Below the pieces are notes generated by a model, which was given only the letters and a program-made list of their open reading frames with translations, made no database searches and had not been told where the DNA came from. Of a DNA stretch of 40,022 nt, positions 15,735 through 23,366 are shown one piece after another (positions within the stretch are counted from its first letter, which is position 1; every line of letters begins with the position of its first letter). Source of the DNA: Verrucomicrobiales bacterium (GTDB lineage Bacteria > Verrucomicrobiota > Verrucomicrobiae > Limisphaerales > UBA1100); the NCBI GenBank assembly GCA_002721895.1, contig PBLV01000043.1, forward strand, positions 1 to 40,022, read 5' to 3'. Made by a program: the position numbers and the translations under genes.

Positions 15735-16880
15735 TCAAGGTGCCAATGGCAGCCCTGTATTTGGATCAATGCGAGGTGGAGCTGCCGGCTTCAGGGGCAG
15801 CCCGGTGACTGGATCAAGCCGCAGGACTCCACCGGAGGCGGGGCGTGGCTGGGCAGCCACCTGTGCGGCGGCCCCGCCCTTGAATTTCGCCTGCATCCAG
15901 TCTTTCCAGTCCTCCTCCAGCTTTTCCAAGCCACCTGGATAATCCCTGGCCATCAGTCGGGCAAACTTCGCGTTGGAGGATGGCCCGGCCGCGCTGTGCA
16001 GCGTCTTCACAAAGAACCGGGACCGGCCGGCATCACTCATGAAATAATCCACCAACTGCTCCGCCAAAACGTAACCCACACCGCGGCTCCCAAAGGTCTT
16101 GTCCCAATCCTCATAACTATCGGCCCGCAGGTAGGCACTCATGAACTTTCCGGCTTCTCCCTTGAGATAAAATTGGCCCATTTTCTCCGCCTGCTTGTTA
16201 CGGTCCGGGATCAGTTTTTTCCCGTTGGCCGCCAGCCGCAGGGAAAGCCACTCAGCTAAACCCTCCTCCATGCTGGTGGGAAACACCCCATAACAATGAT
16301 TCGACAAACTATGAAACATCTCATGCAGCATGGTAGCCTCCAGTTCCTCCCACGCGCGCGCGTTCCGGCGATCGGCATAAAAAACCAGTTCCCCATGATC
16401 CCGAGTGCGCGGAGAAATGAGGGCAAACCCCATGGCTTGACGCTGGCCGGTCTTGGCCTTGAATTCATCCCAGTCGCTGTAAAGAACGATGTTGAAATAG
16501 AATCCCTGCCGCACACGCCAACCCCAGCGTGTGGCAAAATACTGGATCATTTGCTCGCTGGCGTTTCGCATGTACTCCAGTTCATGCCAGCTCAACGCCG
16601 CCGCGCCCGGTTGGCCGATGTAGGTCACCCGCACCCGCTTGCCCGGTAATCCCGTGCGCCGGTATTGTTGCTGACGCAGATGCTGCTGGGCCGCCCCGTT
16701 GGCTTGGCGCCACCCCTCAAGCTGCCACACCTTTTCGCCCGGCCGAATTTCCCCCCCATACCGCTGTACCCGGCCATTGACCTTTTCCACCTTCCACGGC
16801 CCACCGCCCAACTGCGCCAAGGCAGGGTCCACGCCCAACCCAAGGCCGGCCCACAGCAGCGTCCAAAGAAATACTCTCAT
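15735..16880 (-). CDS. Secreted HExxH metallopeptidase-like protein (DUF1570/peptidase-MA type)
   Basis: 381 residues. A signal peptide is visible (MRVFLWTLLWAGLGLGVDPALAQ). The zinc motif is ATMLHEMFHSLSN (HEMFH), followed ~20 residues later by MEEGLAEWLSL, whose glutamate would be the third ligand, as in gluzincins such as DUF1570 and peptidase MA-like proteins. Upstream, YFNIVLYSDWDEFKAKTG resembles the substrate-side strand found before HExxH in this group. The C-terminus carries two copies of a short motif, LDPVTGLPLKP and IDPNTGLPLAP. It is the first gene of a five-gene minus-strand operon (gap of 42 bp to the next). ATG 16880 is preferred because the signal peptide begins there; the upstream extension to 16958 is not peptide-like. 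Exact family uncertain. Confidence 0.75.
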   Translation of the reverse strand: MRVFLWTLLWAGLGLGVDPALAQLGGGPWKVEKVNGRVQRYGGEIRPGEKVWQLEGWRQANGAAQQHLRQQQYRRTGLPGKRVRVTYIGQPGAAALSWHELEYMRNASEQMIQYFATRWGWRVRQGFYFNIVLYSDWDEFKAKTGQRQAMGFALISPRTRDHGELVFYADRRNARAWEELEATMLHEMFHSLSNHCYGVFPTSMEEGLAEWLSLRLAANGKKLIPDRNKQAEKMGQFYLKGEAGKFMSAYLRADSYEDWDKTFGSRGVGYVLAEQLVDYFMSDAGRSRFFVKTLHSAAGPSSNAKFARLMARDYPGGLEKLEEDWKDWMQAKFKGGAAAQVAAQPRPASGGVLRLDPVTGLPLKPAAPPRIDPNTGLPLAP

Positions 16881-16993
16881 GCCATAGAAAAAAAGGCGGT
16901 TACGGCGATCATCCAACGTGACGCAACCTCCGTCCATTTTTAATTTTCCGCAACCCACTTTTTTTGAGCTCCCGCGCGCCCGCCGGGGGAGGC

Positions 16994-17022
16994 TTGCCCG
17001 GGCAAGGCGCGGGGCTTATAAG
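16994..17022 (+). promoter_or_regulatory. Candidate sigma-70-type promoter for the sigma factor gene
   Basis: TTGCCC (16994-16999) and TATAAG (17017-17022) are separated by exactly 17 bp in otherwise very GC-rich sequence. A start site seven bases after the -10 hexamer would fall at about 17029-17030, which is the first base of the GTG start codon of the downstream gene. This implies leaderless transcription, consistent with the absence of a ribosome site before that GTG. Confidence 0.5.
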
Positions 17023-17029
17023 AGCCGCC

Positions 17030-17611
17030 GTGCAAATTCCTGACTTGGCAAAGTTGCAGGCGGGAGACGCGACGGAATGGCGGCTGGCTTTTGACTGGCT
17101 TTACCCCACCGCCATCGCCGTATCGCGTAACAAGCTGGGCGGGATGCATCCGAGCGAAGTGGAGGACGTGGCGCTCATAGCCATGGAAGCAGTCATCGAG
17201 AAAGCCCAAAAAGTCAGTGAAGTGGGTGAGCTAAAAAAACTGCTCGCAGCCATCACCCACAATAAAGCGGTAGATCTCATCCGCAAACTGCCGCCGCCCA
17301 CAATCGCGCCCCTGGGTGAAGATGACGAGGAAATCGCGTTCGATCCACCCGACACCACCTCACCGCTGGATGATTTGGACCAGCGTGAATTGGCAGGGCT
17401 CATCGAGCGGTGCCTTGAGCAACTTCAGGACAAATGCCAGAGCCTCTTGCGCGGCACATTTGTGGAACAACTGAAGCAAAAGGAGTTGGCGGAAAAAATG
17501 GGCATGCCCATCGGATCCGTGGGAGTTTTCATTTCGCGCTGTCTCAAAAAAATGGCGGAAATCGCGAAAAAATCTGGAATTGAAGAAGAACTACGCGTTT
17601 TTCTGGAGTAA
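17030..17611 (+). CDS. ECF-like RNA polymerase sigma factor
   Basis: 193 residues from a GTG. Residues ~25-85 form a region-2-like helical bundle (FDWLYPTAIAVSRNKLGGMHPSEVEDVALIAMEAVIEKA, then LLAAITHNKAVDLIRK), the core- and -10-binding part. An acidic linker follows (GEDDEEIAFDPPDTTSPLDDLDQRE), then region 4 with a helix-turn-helix (LLRGTFVEQLKQKELAEKMGMPIGSVGVFISRCLKKMAEI). The order and size fit an ECF sigma factor of the kind common in Planctomycetes and Verrucomicrobia. The open frame extends upstream to 16964, but those residues are Gly/Ala/Pro-rich and GTG 17030 lies at the predicted transcription start. The FHA-domain protein follows 75 bp downstream and may regulate it. Its regulon is unknown. 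Confidence 0.8.
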   Translation: MQIPDLAKLQAGDATEWRLAFDWLYPTAIAVSRNKLGGMHPSEVEDVALIAMEAVIEKAQKVSEVGELKKLLAAITHNKAVDLIRKLPPPTIAPLGEDDEEIAFDPPDTTSPLDDLDQRELAGLIERCLEQLQDKCQSLLRGTFVEQLKQKELAEKMGMPIGSVGVFISRCLKKMAEIAKKSGIEEELRVFLE

Positions 17612-17651
17612 TTTTCCGAGAAAAAATGTAAGAATCAACGGGAGAAACACG

Positions 17652-17690
17652 ATGTACCCACAGAACAAGGCAAGGAAAACTGGGCCATGA
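17652..17690 (+). CDS. Possible 12-residue leader peptide before the FHA gene
   Basis: GGGAGAA followed six bases later by ATG opens a 12-codon frame (MYPQNKARKTGP) whose TGA overlaps the ATG of the FHA gene as ATGA. The spacing to its ribosome site is better than that of the FHA gene itself, whose AAGGA lies ten bases away. Such an arrangement would couple translation of the FHA protein to a short upstream peptide. It is small enough to be chance. Confidence 0.3.
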   Translation: MYPQNKARKTGP

Positions 17691-18991
17691 CAACGCAGAA
17701 CGAACCGGACTTTCAGGCGCTCAAGGGCACATTGGAGCGCATTGACCAAACGCTGGGACAGGATCACCTGCCCGAGAGTGACGCCAGCCAGCTGGCCGCC
17801 GAGTTGGACGCCTTGGACGCCCAACTAGCTGGCCAAGCCGGACCGCTGAAATGCCCCATCACCGGGGAACCTATGGCGGGCTTTAAACTGCTTGATGCCA
17901 CCGGTGCCGCCAGTGGTGAGGGGCTTTGGTTTGCCCCGGGCCACTTGGAAACGCTTTTGAACGGAGTCCGCGAAGACGCCCCCGAAGCCAGCCTAGAACA
18001 AATGGTGCTCAAGCTGGAAACGCAGCAGGCAAAATCCAGCCAACGCGCCCGCATTCGCCGCCTGCGCGCCAAGCTGAGGGATCATCAGGACAGCATGACC
18101 GATCCTCATCTGACTGGGATCGCCCGTGAAATCGGCGCCCTGAAAGATCAGGCCAAAGAGCTGGAACGGCCTTCCCCCGCCGTTGGCGCTCCCAACATTA
18201 CCCCCCATCCCGGCGCCTTGGTTTCGCTCATCCGCGCCGACGAAAAGCCCTGCTATCTTTACGCCCATGCCGGCAGCAAAACCTGGCTGGGCCGCAGCCG
18301 CAAATGCAACGTGCGCATTGACGACCCCAAGGTCAGCCGCCACCACTGCGTCATCATCTCCGCCGGCAACAACTGGTACCTTGTCGACCTCGACTCCAGC
18401 AATGGCACCTTTGTAAATGGCCAGCGGCTGGAGACCCCCGTGCGCCTTTGTCATGGCGACACCATCTGCCTTGGGAAAGCGGCCACGATGGAATTCTCCA
18501 TGATCTCGATCGCGGTCAATGAGGAAAATTTTTACAACCTCGCGCTGCGCCGGCTCAACGGTGAAGCCACGGAAGACGAGCGCGAGGAACTCGACGAGAT
18601 GCTGGCCGAAAAGCCCGAGTTGCGCGCGGAGTTTGACACACTACGCCACGGGGCCGAGGTCGCCCAAGCCGCGCTTCCACTGATCGATGCCATGAACGCG
18701 CCCGCCATCCCGTTACCCGAAGGCGCCGAGGTGAGGTTGCAGGAAAAGGTGAAGGAAACTTTTCGCGTGGATTGCGAAGCCGTGGCGACGGCATCGGCCC
18801 CTCTCTCCCCGCAAAGCGGTCAGCCCCTGACATCCGTGCGTATCACCGATGACGTGGAACTCGAGATGGACCTGAACCACGGCCCAAGGCGCGGCGGCAT
18901 CTTTGTTCGGCGCGACCAACTGGCCACGCTCATGCGCCAAAAATCCGCGCCCGAACTACTGGCCAAGGCCCTCGAACAGGCTGCCCACTAG
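17687..18991 (+). CDS. FHA-domain protein with a possible anti-sigma-like segment
   Basis: 434 residues, no signal peptide or membrane span. Residues 1-50 and 100-160 are helical and charged. A typical FHA phosphothreonine-binding domain spans ~199-263: LGRSRKCNVRIDDPKVSRHHCVI, then LVDLDSSNGTFVNGQRL, with the key Arg (GRS), Ser/His (SRHH) and Asn (NGTFVNG) present. Next, residues ~284-321 (NLALRRLNGEATEDEREELDEML, then AEKPELRAEFDTLRHG) follow the pattern of anti-sigma N-terminal helices (LxxYLDGELSxEExxxLExHLxxCPxCRxEL), but the cysteines of the zinc-binding version are replaced (KPEL). The C-terminal ~100 residues are not recognised. It lies directly after the sigma factor gene, so a role in controlling that factor in response to Ser/Thr kinase signals is a reasonable inference, not a demonstrated one. 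Its stop overlaps the convergent ArsC-like gene by three bases. Confidence 0.82.
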   Translation: MTTQNEPDFQALKGTLERIDQTLGQDHLPESDASQLAAELDALDAQLAGQAGPLKCPITGEPMAGFKLLDATGAASGEGLWFAPGHLETLLNGVREDAPEASLEQMVLKLETQQAKSSQRARIRRLRAKLRDHQDSMTDPHLTGIAREIGALKDQAKELERPSPAVGAPNITPHPGALVSLIRADEKPCYLYAHAGSKTWLGRSRKCNVRIDDPKVSRHHCVIISAGNNWYLVDLDSSNGTFVNGQRLETPVRLCHGDTICLGKAATMEFSMISIAVNEENFYNLALRRLNGEATEDEREELDEMLAEKPELRAEFDTLRHGAEVAQAALPLIDAMNAPAIPLPEGAEVRLQEKVKETFRVDCEAVATASAPLSPQSGQPLTSVRITDDVELEMDLNHGPRRGGIFVRRDQLATLMRQKSAPELLAKALEQAAH

Positions 18992-19338
18992 CCACCCAGC
19001 AACCCCAGCACATCCTCCGGGGGGCGGCCGATGACCGCGCGGCTATCCTTCACCACAATAGGCCGCTCCAGCAAAATTGGCTCTGCGGCCAGCGCGGCGC
19101 AAACGGCGGCTAGGTCACTGTCCGGGTTCAAGCCGCTGGCTGCATAAGCGTCCTCCTTGGTACGAACCGCGTCATGGGGCACTCGGCCCAAGGCTCCAAT
19201 CACCTCCGCCAATTCAGCTTTGGTGAGCGGCGTCTTCAAGTACTCGACCACCTCCGGTTCAGCGCCCTGTTCCTCCAGCAAAGCCAACGCTTGCCGACTC
19301 TTTGAACAGCGGGGGTTATGGTAAATCTTCAATGCCAT
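18988..19338 (-). CDS. ArsC/Spx-family protein, arsenate reductase-like
   Basis: 116 residues, the standard length for the glutaredoxin-linked ArsC group. The N-terminus MALKIYHNPRCSKSRQAL has the catalytic cysteine in NPRCSKSR; YLKTPLTKAELAEVIGALG and LLERPIVVKDSRAVIGRPPEDV are the other conserved blocks, with the Arg of ERP that helps bind the oxyanion. In E. coli ArsC such enzymes reduce arsenate using glutathione; many relatives (YffB, ArsC-like) have no known arsenic role. There are no other ars genes here, and it is the last gene of the ABC transporter operon (36 bp after the permease), so a role in arsenic resistance is doubtful. Start ATG 19338; the frame is open to 19362. Confidence 0.85.
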   Translation of the reverse strand: MALKIYHNPRCSKSRQALALLEEQGAEPEVVEYLKTPLTKAELAEVIGALGRVPHDAVRTKEDAYAASGLNPDSDLAAVCAALAAEPILLERPIVVKDSRAVIGRPPEDVLGLLGG

Positions 19339-19374
19339 GCGGACAATGTGCCGTGGACCCACCGCCAGCCAAAG

Positions 19375-20184
19375 TCATTTTTCATTCTGGGCCGGCATCA
19401 GCTCGCGGACCGTGAAAAACACAGCGCCCAGCGCGAGGAAAAAAACCGTGCCGCCCAGCAGGCAAATGATCGCCGTGCCCGTACCCTCGGTGGACCAGCG
19501 AAACACCATTGCTAACGGTCCATGATGCGCCAGTAATGTGTACAGGTGATGCGACAGGGCGAGATTGGCAATGTTGGTGGGAATATTCGCGATGCCGATC
19601 TCCACCACGAGGCCATATACAATACCCACCACGATATACCGGTGATGCGCCATGCCCAGCATGCCACAAAGCGCGCCCCAAGCCATCAGCGCCAGAAATT
19701 GAGCAACCAAAAACACCGGCAATAATTCACTCAAGCCCGGGACACCACGCAAGGCTCCCACGGCAAAGAGCATCAGCGTCAGACAGGCGAACAGCAGCTG
19801 CAACCAGGCAATATGGCCGAAGTAAAAGAGCAGGAACATTTCCGCGCGCTTGAGTGGTCGGGTGGTGTAAAAACTCAGCGTATTGGCCGAAACCTCTTCA
19901 CGCACCATCGCCCCGCAGACACTGAGGCAGGTGAGCGGCATGAGAATGAGAAAATAAAAGCCCACCACCCAGCCGAGGAAAATGCCGGCCTGGATTTCCG
20001 ATGAAACACGACCCGCGGGAGGAATTGCCAGCCACGTGAGCAGAGTGAACCCCAGCATGAGTCCTCCCTGAAAAAGCAGCCGTTTATAGGCCACCTGCCG
20101 CCGCCAAAGCAAACGCCACATACCAAGAAAAGCGCCGAATGGATCAACGGTGTGCTCGTGGCGTTTGGGGGAAGGCGTGTTCAT
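19375..20184 (-). CDS. ABC transporter permease, second pair
   Basis: 269 residues with about six hydrophobic segments: LFQGGLMLGFTLLTWLAIP, AGIFLGWVVGFYFLILMPLTCLS, FLLFYFGHIAWLQLLFACLTLML, LPVFLVAQFLALMAWGALCGML, YIVVGIVYGLVVEIGIA and a final IICLLGGTVFFLALGAVFF. The topology and the soluble N-terminus fit ABC-2-type permeases. VREEVSANTLSFYTTRPLKRAEMF between spans 2 and 3 is the characteristic cytoplasmic coupling segment ('TLxxxxxRPlsR'). It begins with a 4-base overlap (ATGA) after the ATPase gene. Substrate unknown. Confidence 0.85.
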   Translation of the reverse strand: MNTPSPKRHEHTVDPFGAFLGMWRLLWRRQVAYKRLLFQGGLMLGFTLLTWLAIPPAGRVSSEIQAGIFLGWVVGFYFLILMPLTCLSVCGAMVREEVSANTLSFYTTRPLKRAEMFLLFYFGHIAWLQLLFACLTLMLFAVGALRGVPGLSELLPVFLVAQFLALMAWGALCGMLGMAHHRYIVVGIVYGLVVEIGIANIPTNIANLALSHHLYTLLAHHGPLAMVFRWSTEGTGTAIICLLGGTVFFLALGAVFFTVRELMPAQNEK

Positions 20185-21107
20185 TGGGTGGTGATGCGGT
20201 CAAAGATGTTCTGTAGGCTGCGATCCTGGCTGCGCAGCTCGTGGAGGGTCAATTGGTGTTCCTCCAGCAACGAGGGCAGCCGGTCGTGAAACGCCTCCGG
20301 TTCACGCAGGCGCAGGGATAAGCCGCCGGGCTGCTCTTCATCCAGTTGAAAGCCGTTCAGCAGTCCGTCGGCAAAAAGCACACGGGCCATGCGTGCGGGA
20401 TCGTCGCAGCGCAAGTAATAGCGTTCCTGACCGCCTTGAAGCTGGGAGCGCAATTCGGCCTGACTGCCGCTGGCCAGGACGCGGCCCCAGTTTAAAATGA
20501 GGATGTTGGGGCAAAGCGCCTCGAGCTCGGGCAGGATGTGGCTGGAGATGAGAATGCTGGCGCCATCACGGGCTAGTTCCTTCAATATCTCCTGCATGTC
20601 TTGACGACCCATGGGGTCGAGGCCATTCATCGGCTCATCGAGCACCAGCAAGCGGGGATCATGCAGCAGAGCTTGCGCCAGCTTCACCCGCTGACGCATG
20701 CCCTTGGAGTATTCACCGATGCGCTTGCTCCAATGAGCCTCACCCAGCTTGACGCGGCGCAACAGAGAAACGCAGCGGTCCGACACCTCATCACGCGGCA
20801 GACCGGAGATGAGGCCCAGCGATTCCAGCCAAGGCAGCGGCGACAAGTCATCCGGCATGGCGTCATCCTCAGGGCAATAGCCGATCTGCCGCAGCAACAC
20901 CGGGTTATTCCAGGGCCGTTCGCCAAAGACCTCCAGCACCCCGGAGCTTGGCTGGATTTGGCCGGTGATGATCTTGATCAACGTACTTTTGCCCGCGCCA
21001 TTGGGCCCCACCAAACCGGTGAGGCCATTGGGGATGATGAAGCTGATGTTGTTCAGCCCCATCACAATGCCGTACCAACGGCTCAACTCTGTTGCTTGGA
21101 CAACCAT
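20181..21107 (-). CDS. ABC transporter ATP-binding protein, second pair
   Basis: 308 residues. Walker A GLVGPNGAGKST, Q-loop near QIGYCPEDDAM, signature YSKGMRQRVKLAQAL (YSKGM rather than LSGGQ, as in CcmA/NatA-type export ATPases), Walker B LLVLDEPMNGLDP and the H-loop ISSHILPE are all present. The C-terminal ~90 residues form the extra domain common in ABC-2 exporters. ATG 21107 is chosen; the frame also opens at a TTG at 21113. It lies seven bases after the stop of the preceding permease and overlaps the next by four bases, so the four genes are one transcription unit. Confidence 0.93.
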   Translation of the reverse strand: MVVQATELSRWYGIVMGLNNISFIIPNGLTGLVGPNGAGKSTLIKIITGQIQPSSGVLEVFGERPWNNPVLLRQIGYCPEDDAMPDDLSPLPWLESLGLISGLPRDEVSDRCVSLLRRVKLGEAHWSKRIGEYSKGMRQRVKLAQALLHDPRLLVLDEPMNGLDPMGRQDMQEILKELARDGASILISSHILPELEALCPNILILNWGRVLASGSQAELRSQLQGGQERYYLRCDDPARMARVLFADGLLNGFQLDEEQPGGLSLRLREPEAFHDRLPSLLEEHQLTLHELRSQDRSLQNIFDRITTQ

Positions 21108-21114
21108 TTGCAAA

Positions 21115-22347
21115 TCATCGCGGCCTGAACCGTTGAGCTATTACTCCGACGGACAATGCCATTAAAAAACCCAGACCGAACAAGGCCAATCCAAAACTCC
21201 TTTGACGATGGGTTAAGATTTTCTCCTCTTCCTCACGTAAGATTTTCCCGCGAATTTCGCCTTCCTTTTGATCCCATTCCATTGCTCGTTCCATACGGAT
21301 CTCTTCATCCCGGTTCGGGTTTCCCTCTTTTTCAATCAATTCCTCTGTTTCATCATTAAACGTCCTCTCATAATTGTCTATCTCCCGCCAAAAACGTCCC
21401 CGAGCACGGCGGTGTGCTTCGCGAAGGTCACGGTTCTGCATCCGAGTAAACATGCGCATGGGGCGGACAAGCGGTGACTCAATTCCATCTTCATGACGAA
21501 AAGCATCAAGCCGCGTGAATGTCTCTCGCGGATTAAAAACCTTGGTATGCACCTGGCTGAGATTGTAACGAAAACTAAGATGGCGCAGCCACTGGGTTTG
21601 CGTCGCCTCCGCGGGCCCTTCCATGCCCCAGCCCAACAGCCAAAGGGCCAGCCAGGCAAAAGTCACCACCTTCCCATTGGCTGAAAGCGAAGAGACGCCC
21701 AGTGCCAACACGGCCAGAAAGCCCAGACCGGCAAGGCCAAAGACCAGCGAATCCGTCAAGGCCTCCCGCGTATGCCAAAAGAAGGTCCAGTTTGGCGCCA
21801 ACAAGTTGCCCCCCAGCCACGCGAATACCAACGGCCCCACCCAGGTGAGAAACAGCAAGCCCACCACTGCCCCGAATTTGCCTAGGAGATAATCCCACCG
21901 GCTGACCGCCTTGGAGGCATAAACCACAATCGCATTGCTGGACAAATCCGCCGCAATGATGCGCGGCACGGCCACCGTCAACACCAGCATGGTGGGATAG
22001 AAAAGCATCAGCGCATAGAAACCGAAAACCAGGTTCCAAGGAACACTGATGGCTAGGGCGGGCTTTTCCTGAATCAGCAGTTCCAGGGAAACGATCACCA
22101 TCTTCAATTGCGCATCCTCCGCGCCCATCCAATCGGCCAGCGCGCTGGTGCTGTCCACCAGTTGGCTGTAGAAGAAAAGGAGAATGATCATCCCCAGCGC
22201 CGCCAGCCAGCAGCCCGCCACCAGCCGCTGCAGCCATTTTAGCTTCAGACAGCCCTCCAGAGCGCCGCGGGCAATGACATAACGCCGACGCCAAATGCCT
22301 TCATGGGCGCCATCCCAGTGCTGGTATTGTTGTTCAATTTGCGTCAT
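21115..22347 (-). CDS. ABC transporter permease, first pair, with large cytoplasmic helical segment
   Basis: 410 residues. Hydrophobic spans: LVAGCWLAALGMIILLFFYSQL, FGFYALMLFYPTMLVLTVAVP, YLLGKFGAVVGLLFLTWVGPLVFAW, SLVFGLAGLGFLAVLALGV, VVTFAWLALWLLGWGM and SFGLALFGLGFLMALSVGVIAQRF at the end. Between the fifth and last spans, ~130 residues are highly charged (REAHRRARGRFWREIDNYERTFNDETEELIEKE, then REEEEKILTHRQ), probably a long helix on one membrane face, unusual in ABC-2 permeases. The true start is ATG 22347, inside the ATPase gene (14-bp overlap), since upstream frame residues are a shadow of that ATPase. Paired with the ATPase at 22334. Confidence 0.82.
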   Translation of the reverse strand: MTQIEQQYQHWDGAHEGIWRRRYVIARGALEGCLKLKWLQRLVAGCWLAALGMIILLFFYSQLVDSTSALADWMGAEDAQLKMVIVSLELLIQEKPALAISVPWNLVFGFYALMLFYPTMLVLTVAVPRIIAADLSSNAIVVYASKAVSRWDYLLGKFGAVVGLLFLTWVGPLVFAWLGGNLLAPNWTFFWHTREALTDSLVFGLAGLGFLAVLALGVSSLSANGKVVTFAWLALWLLGWGMEGPAEATQTQWLRHLSFRYNLSQVHTKVFNPRETFTRLDAFRHEDGIESPLVRPMRMFTRMQNRDLREAHRRARGRFWREIDNYERTFNDETEELIEKEGNPNRDEEIRMERAMEWDQKEGEIRGKILREEEEKILTHRQRSFGLALFGLGFLMALSVGVIAQRFRPR

Positions 22348-23263
22348 GGCTGCCGGCCAAGGCTTGGACAAAGATTTCCTCCAAGGCGTTGGGACTGGGG
22401 ATGATTTCCAAGGGTCGAATGCCATGGGCATGCAGGAGGTGCAACACGGGCGCGATGTCATCGCCGGGCAATTCCACGCGAACATGCCCGTTGCTCAAAA
22501 CCTCGGCGGGCATGCCTTCGCCCGTGAGCAGGGTTTGCAACTCGCTTTGGCCCGCCGCCAGCACCACTTCGGCAATACCGATCTTGCGTTGTTTTAAATT
22601 CTTGAGAGTGTCATGAACCATCACTTGGCCACGGGCAATAATGATGATCTGGTCACAAATCCGGTCCACGTCGTGCAATAGGTGTGACGAAAGCACCACG
22701 GTCATGCCGTGCTCCCGCCAAAGGTTCTGGACGAGCTGTAGGATTTGCTCCCGGCCGGCAGGGTCCAGCCCATTGGTAGGCTCGTCGAGAAAGACCAATT
22801 CCGGATCGTGCACAATGGCCTGTGCCAGTTTAACGCGCTGTTTCATGCCGGTGGAATAGGTGTCCACCTCGCGATAACGCTCCTGACCCATGCCAACAAA
22901 ATCGAGCATCTCATGCGCCCGCTGTCGCGCGGCCTGAAAGGGCAGCCCGTTGAGTTGCGCGCAGTAGGTCACGTATTCACAGCCGACCATGCCGGGGATG
23001 TGACAATCCTGCTCCGGGGCATAACCCACGCGCTTGCGGGTTTCGCGGCCCTCGCGGGTGACATCGCGCCCAAGCAATTCCGCCTGTCCGCGCGTGTGAG
23101 GGACGAGTTGCAGGAGGCACTTGATGAGCGTGGTCTTGCCCGCGCCGTTGGGTCCCAGCAGGCCCACAGCGCCGGGAGGTACCGCCAGAGACACATCGCT
23201 CAAGGCCAATTGCGGCCCGTATTGTTTGGTGAGGGACTGGGTCTGGATGACCGGCGTGGACAT
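22334..23263 (-). CDS. ABC transporter ATP-binding protein, first pair
   Basis: 309 residues. Walker A GLLGPNGAGKTT, Q-loop region RVGYAPEQDCHIP, signature YSTGMKQRVKLAQAI, Walker B LVFLDEPTNGLDP and H-loop LSSHLLHDV are complete. Sequence is similar in plan to the second ATPase of the operon, suggesting duplication, but not close enough to be recent. The ATG at 23263 is preferred over upstream in-frame ATGs at 23287 and 23377 because MSTPVIQTQSLTKQYG is the usual beginning of such proteins. This is the first gene of the operon, divergent from the GYF_2 gene with 103 bp between. Confidence 0.93.
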   Translation of the reverse strand: MSTPVIQTQSLTKQYGPQLALSDVSLAVPPGAVGLLGPNGAGKTTLIKCLLQLVPHTRGQAELLGRDVTREGRETRKRVGYAPEQDCHIPGMVGCEYVTYCAQLNGLPFQAARQRAHEMLDFVGMGQERYREVDTYSTGMKQRVKLAQAIVHDPELVFLDEPTNGLDPAGREQILQLVQNLWREHGMTVVLSSHLLHDVDRICDQIIIIARGQVMVHDTLKNLKQRKIGIAEVVLAAGQSELQTLLTGEGMPAEVLSNGHVRVELPGDDIAPVLHLLHAHGIRPLEIIPSPNALEEIFVQALAGSHDAN

Positions 23264-23366
23264 TTGGGCGGGATGTTGCGCGGCCATCGGCCCTGCGTCA
23301 ACCAACATGAATGGCGCGAACCACGATTGAAAATCCCAGGGGACCGCGTCACAATGCCCGAGGCCC

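Noticed and set aside
18988..19338. Arsenic-resistance locus
   Set aside because: Only an ArsC-like protein is present, with no ArsR, ArsB or Acr3 gene; the operon context is an ABC exporter.
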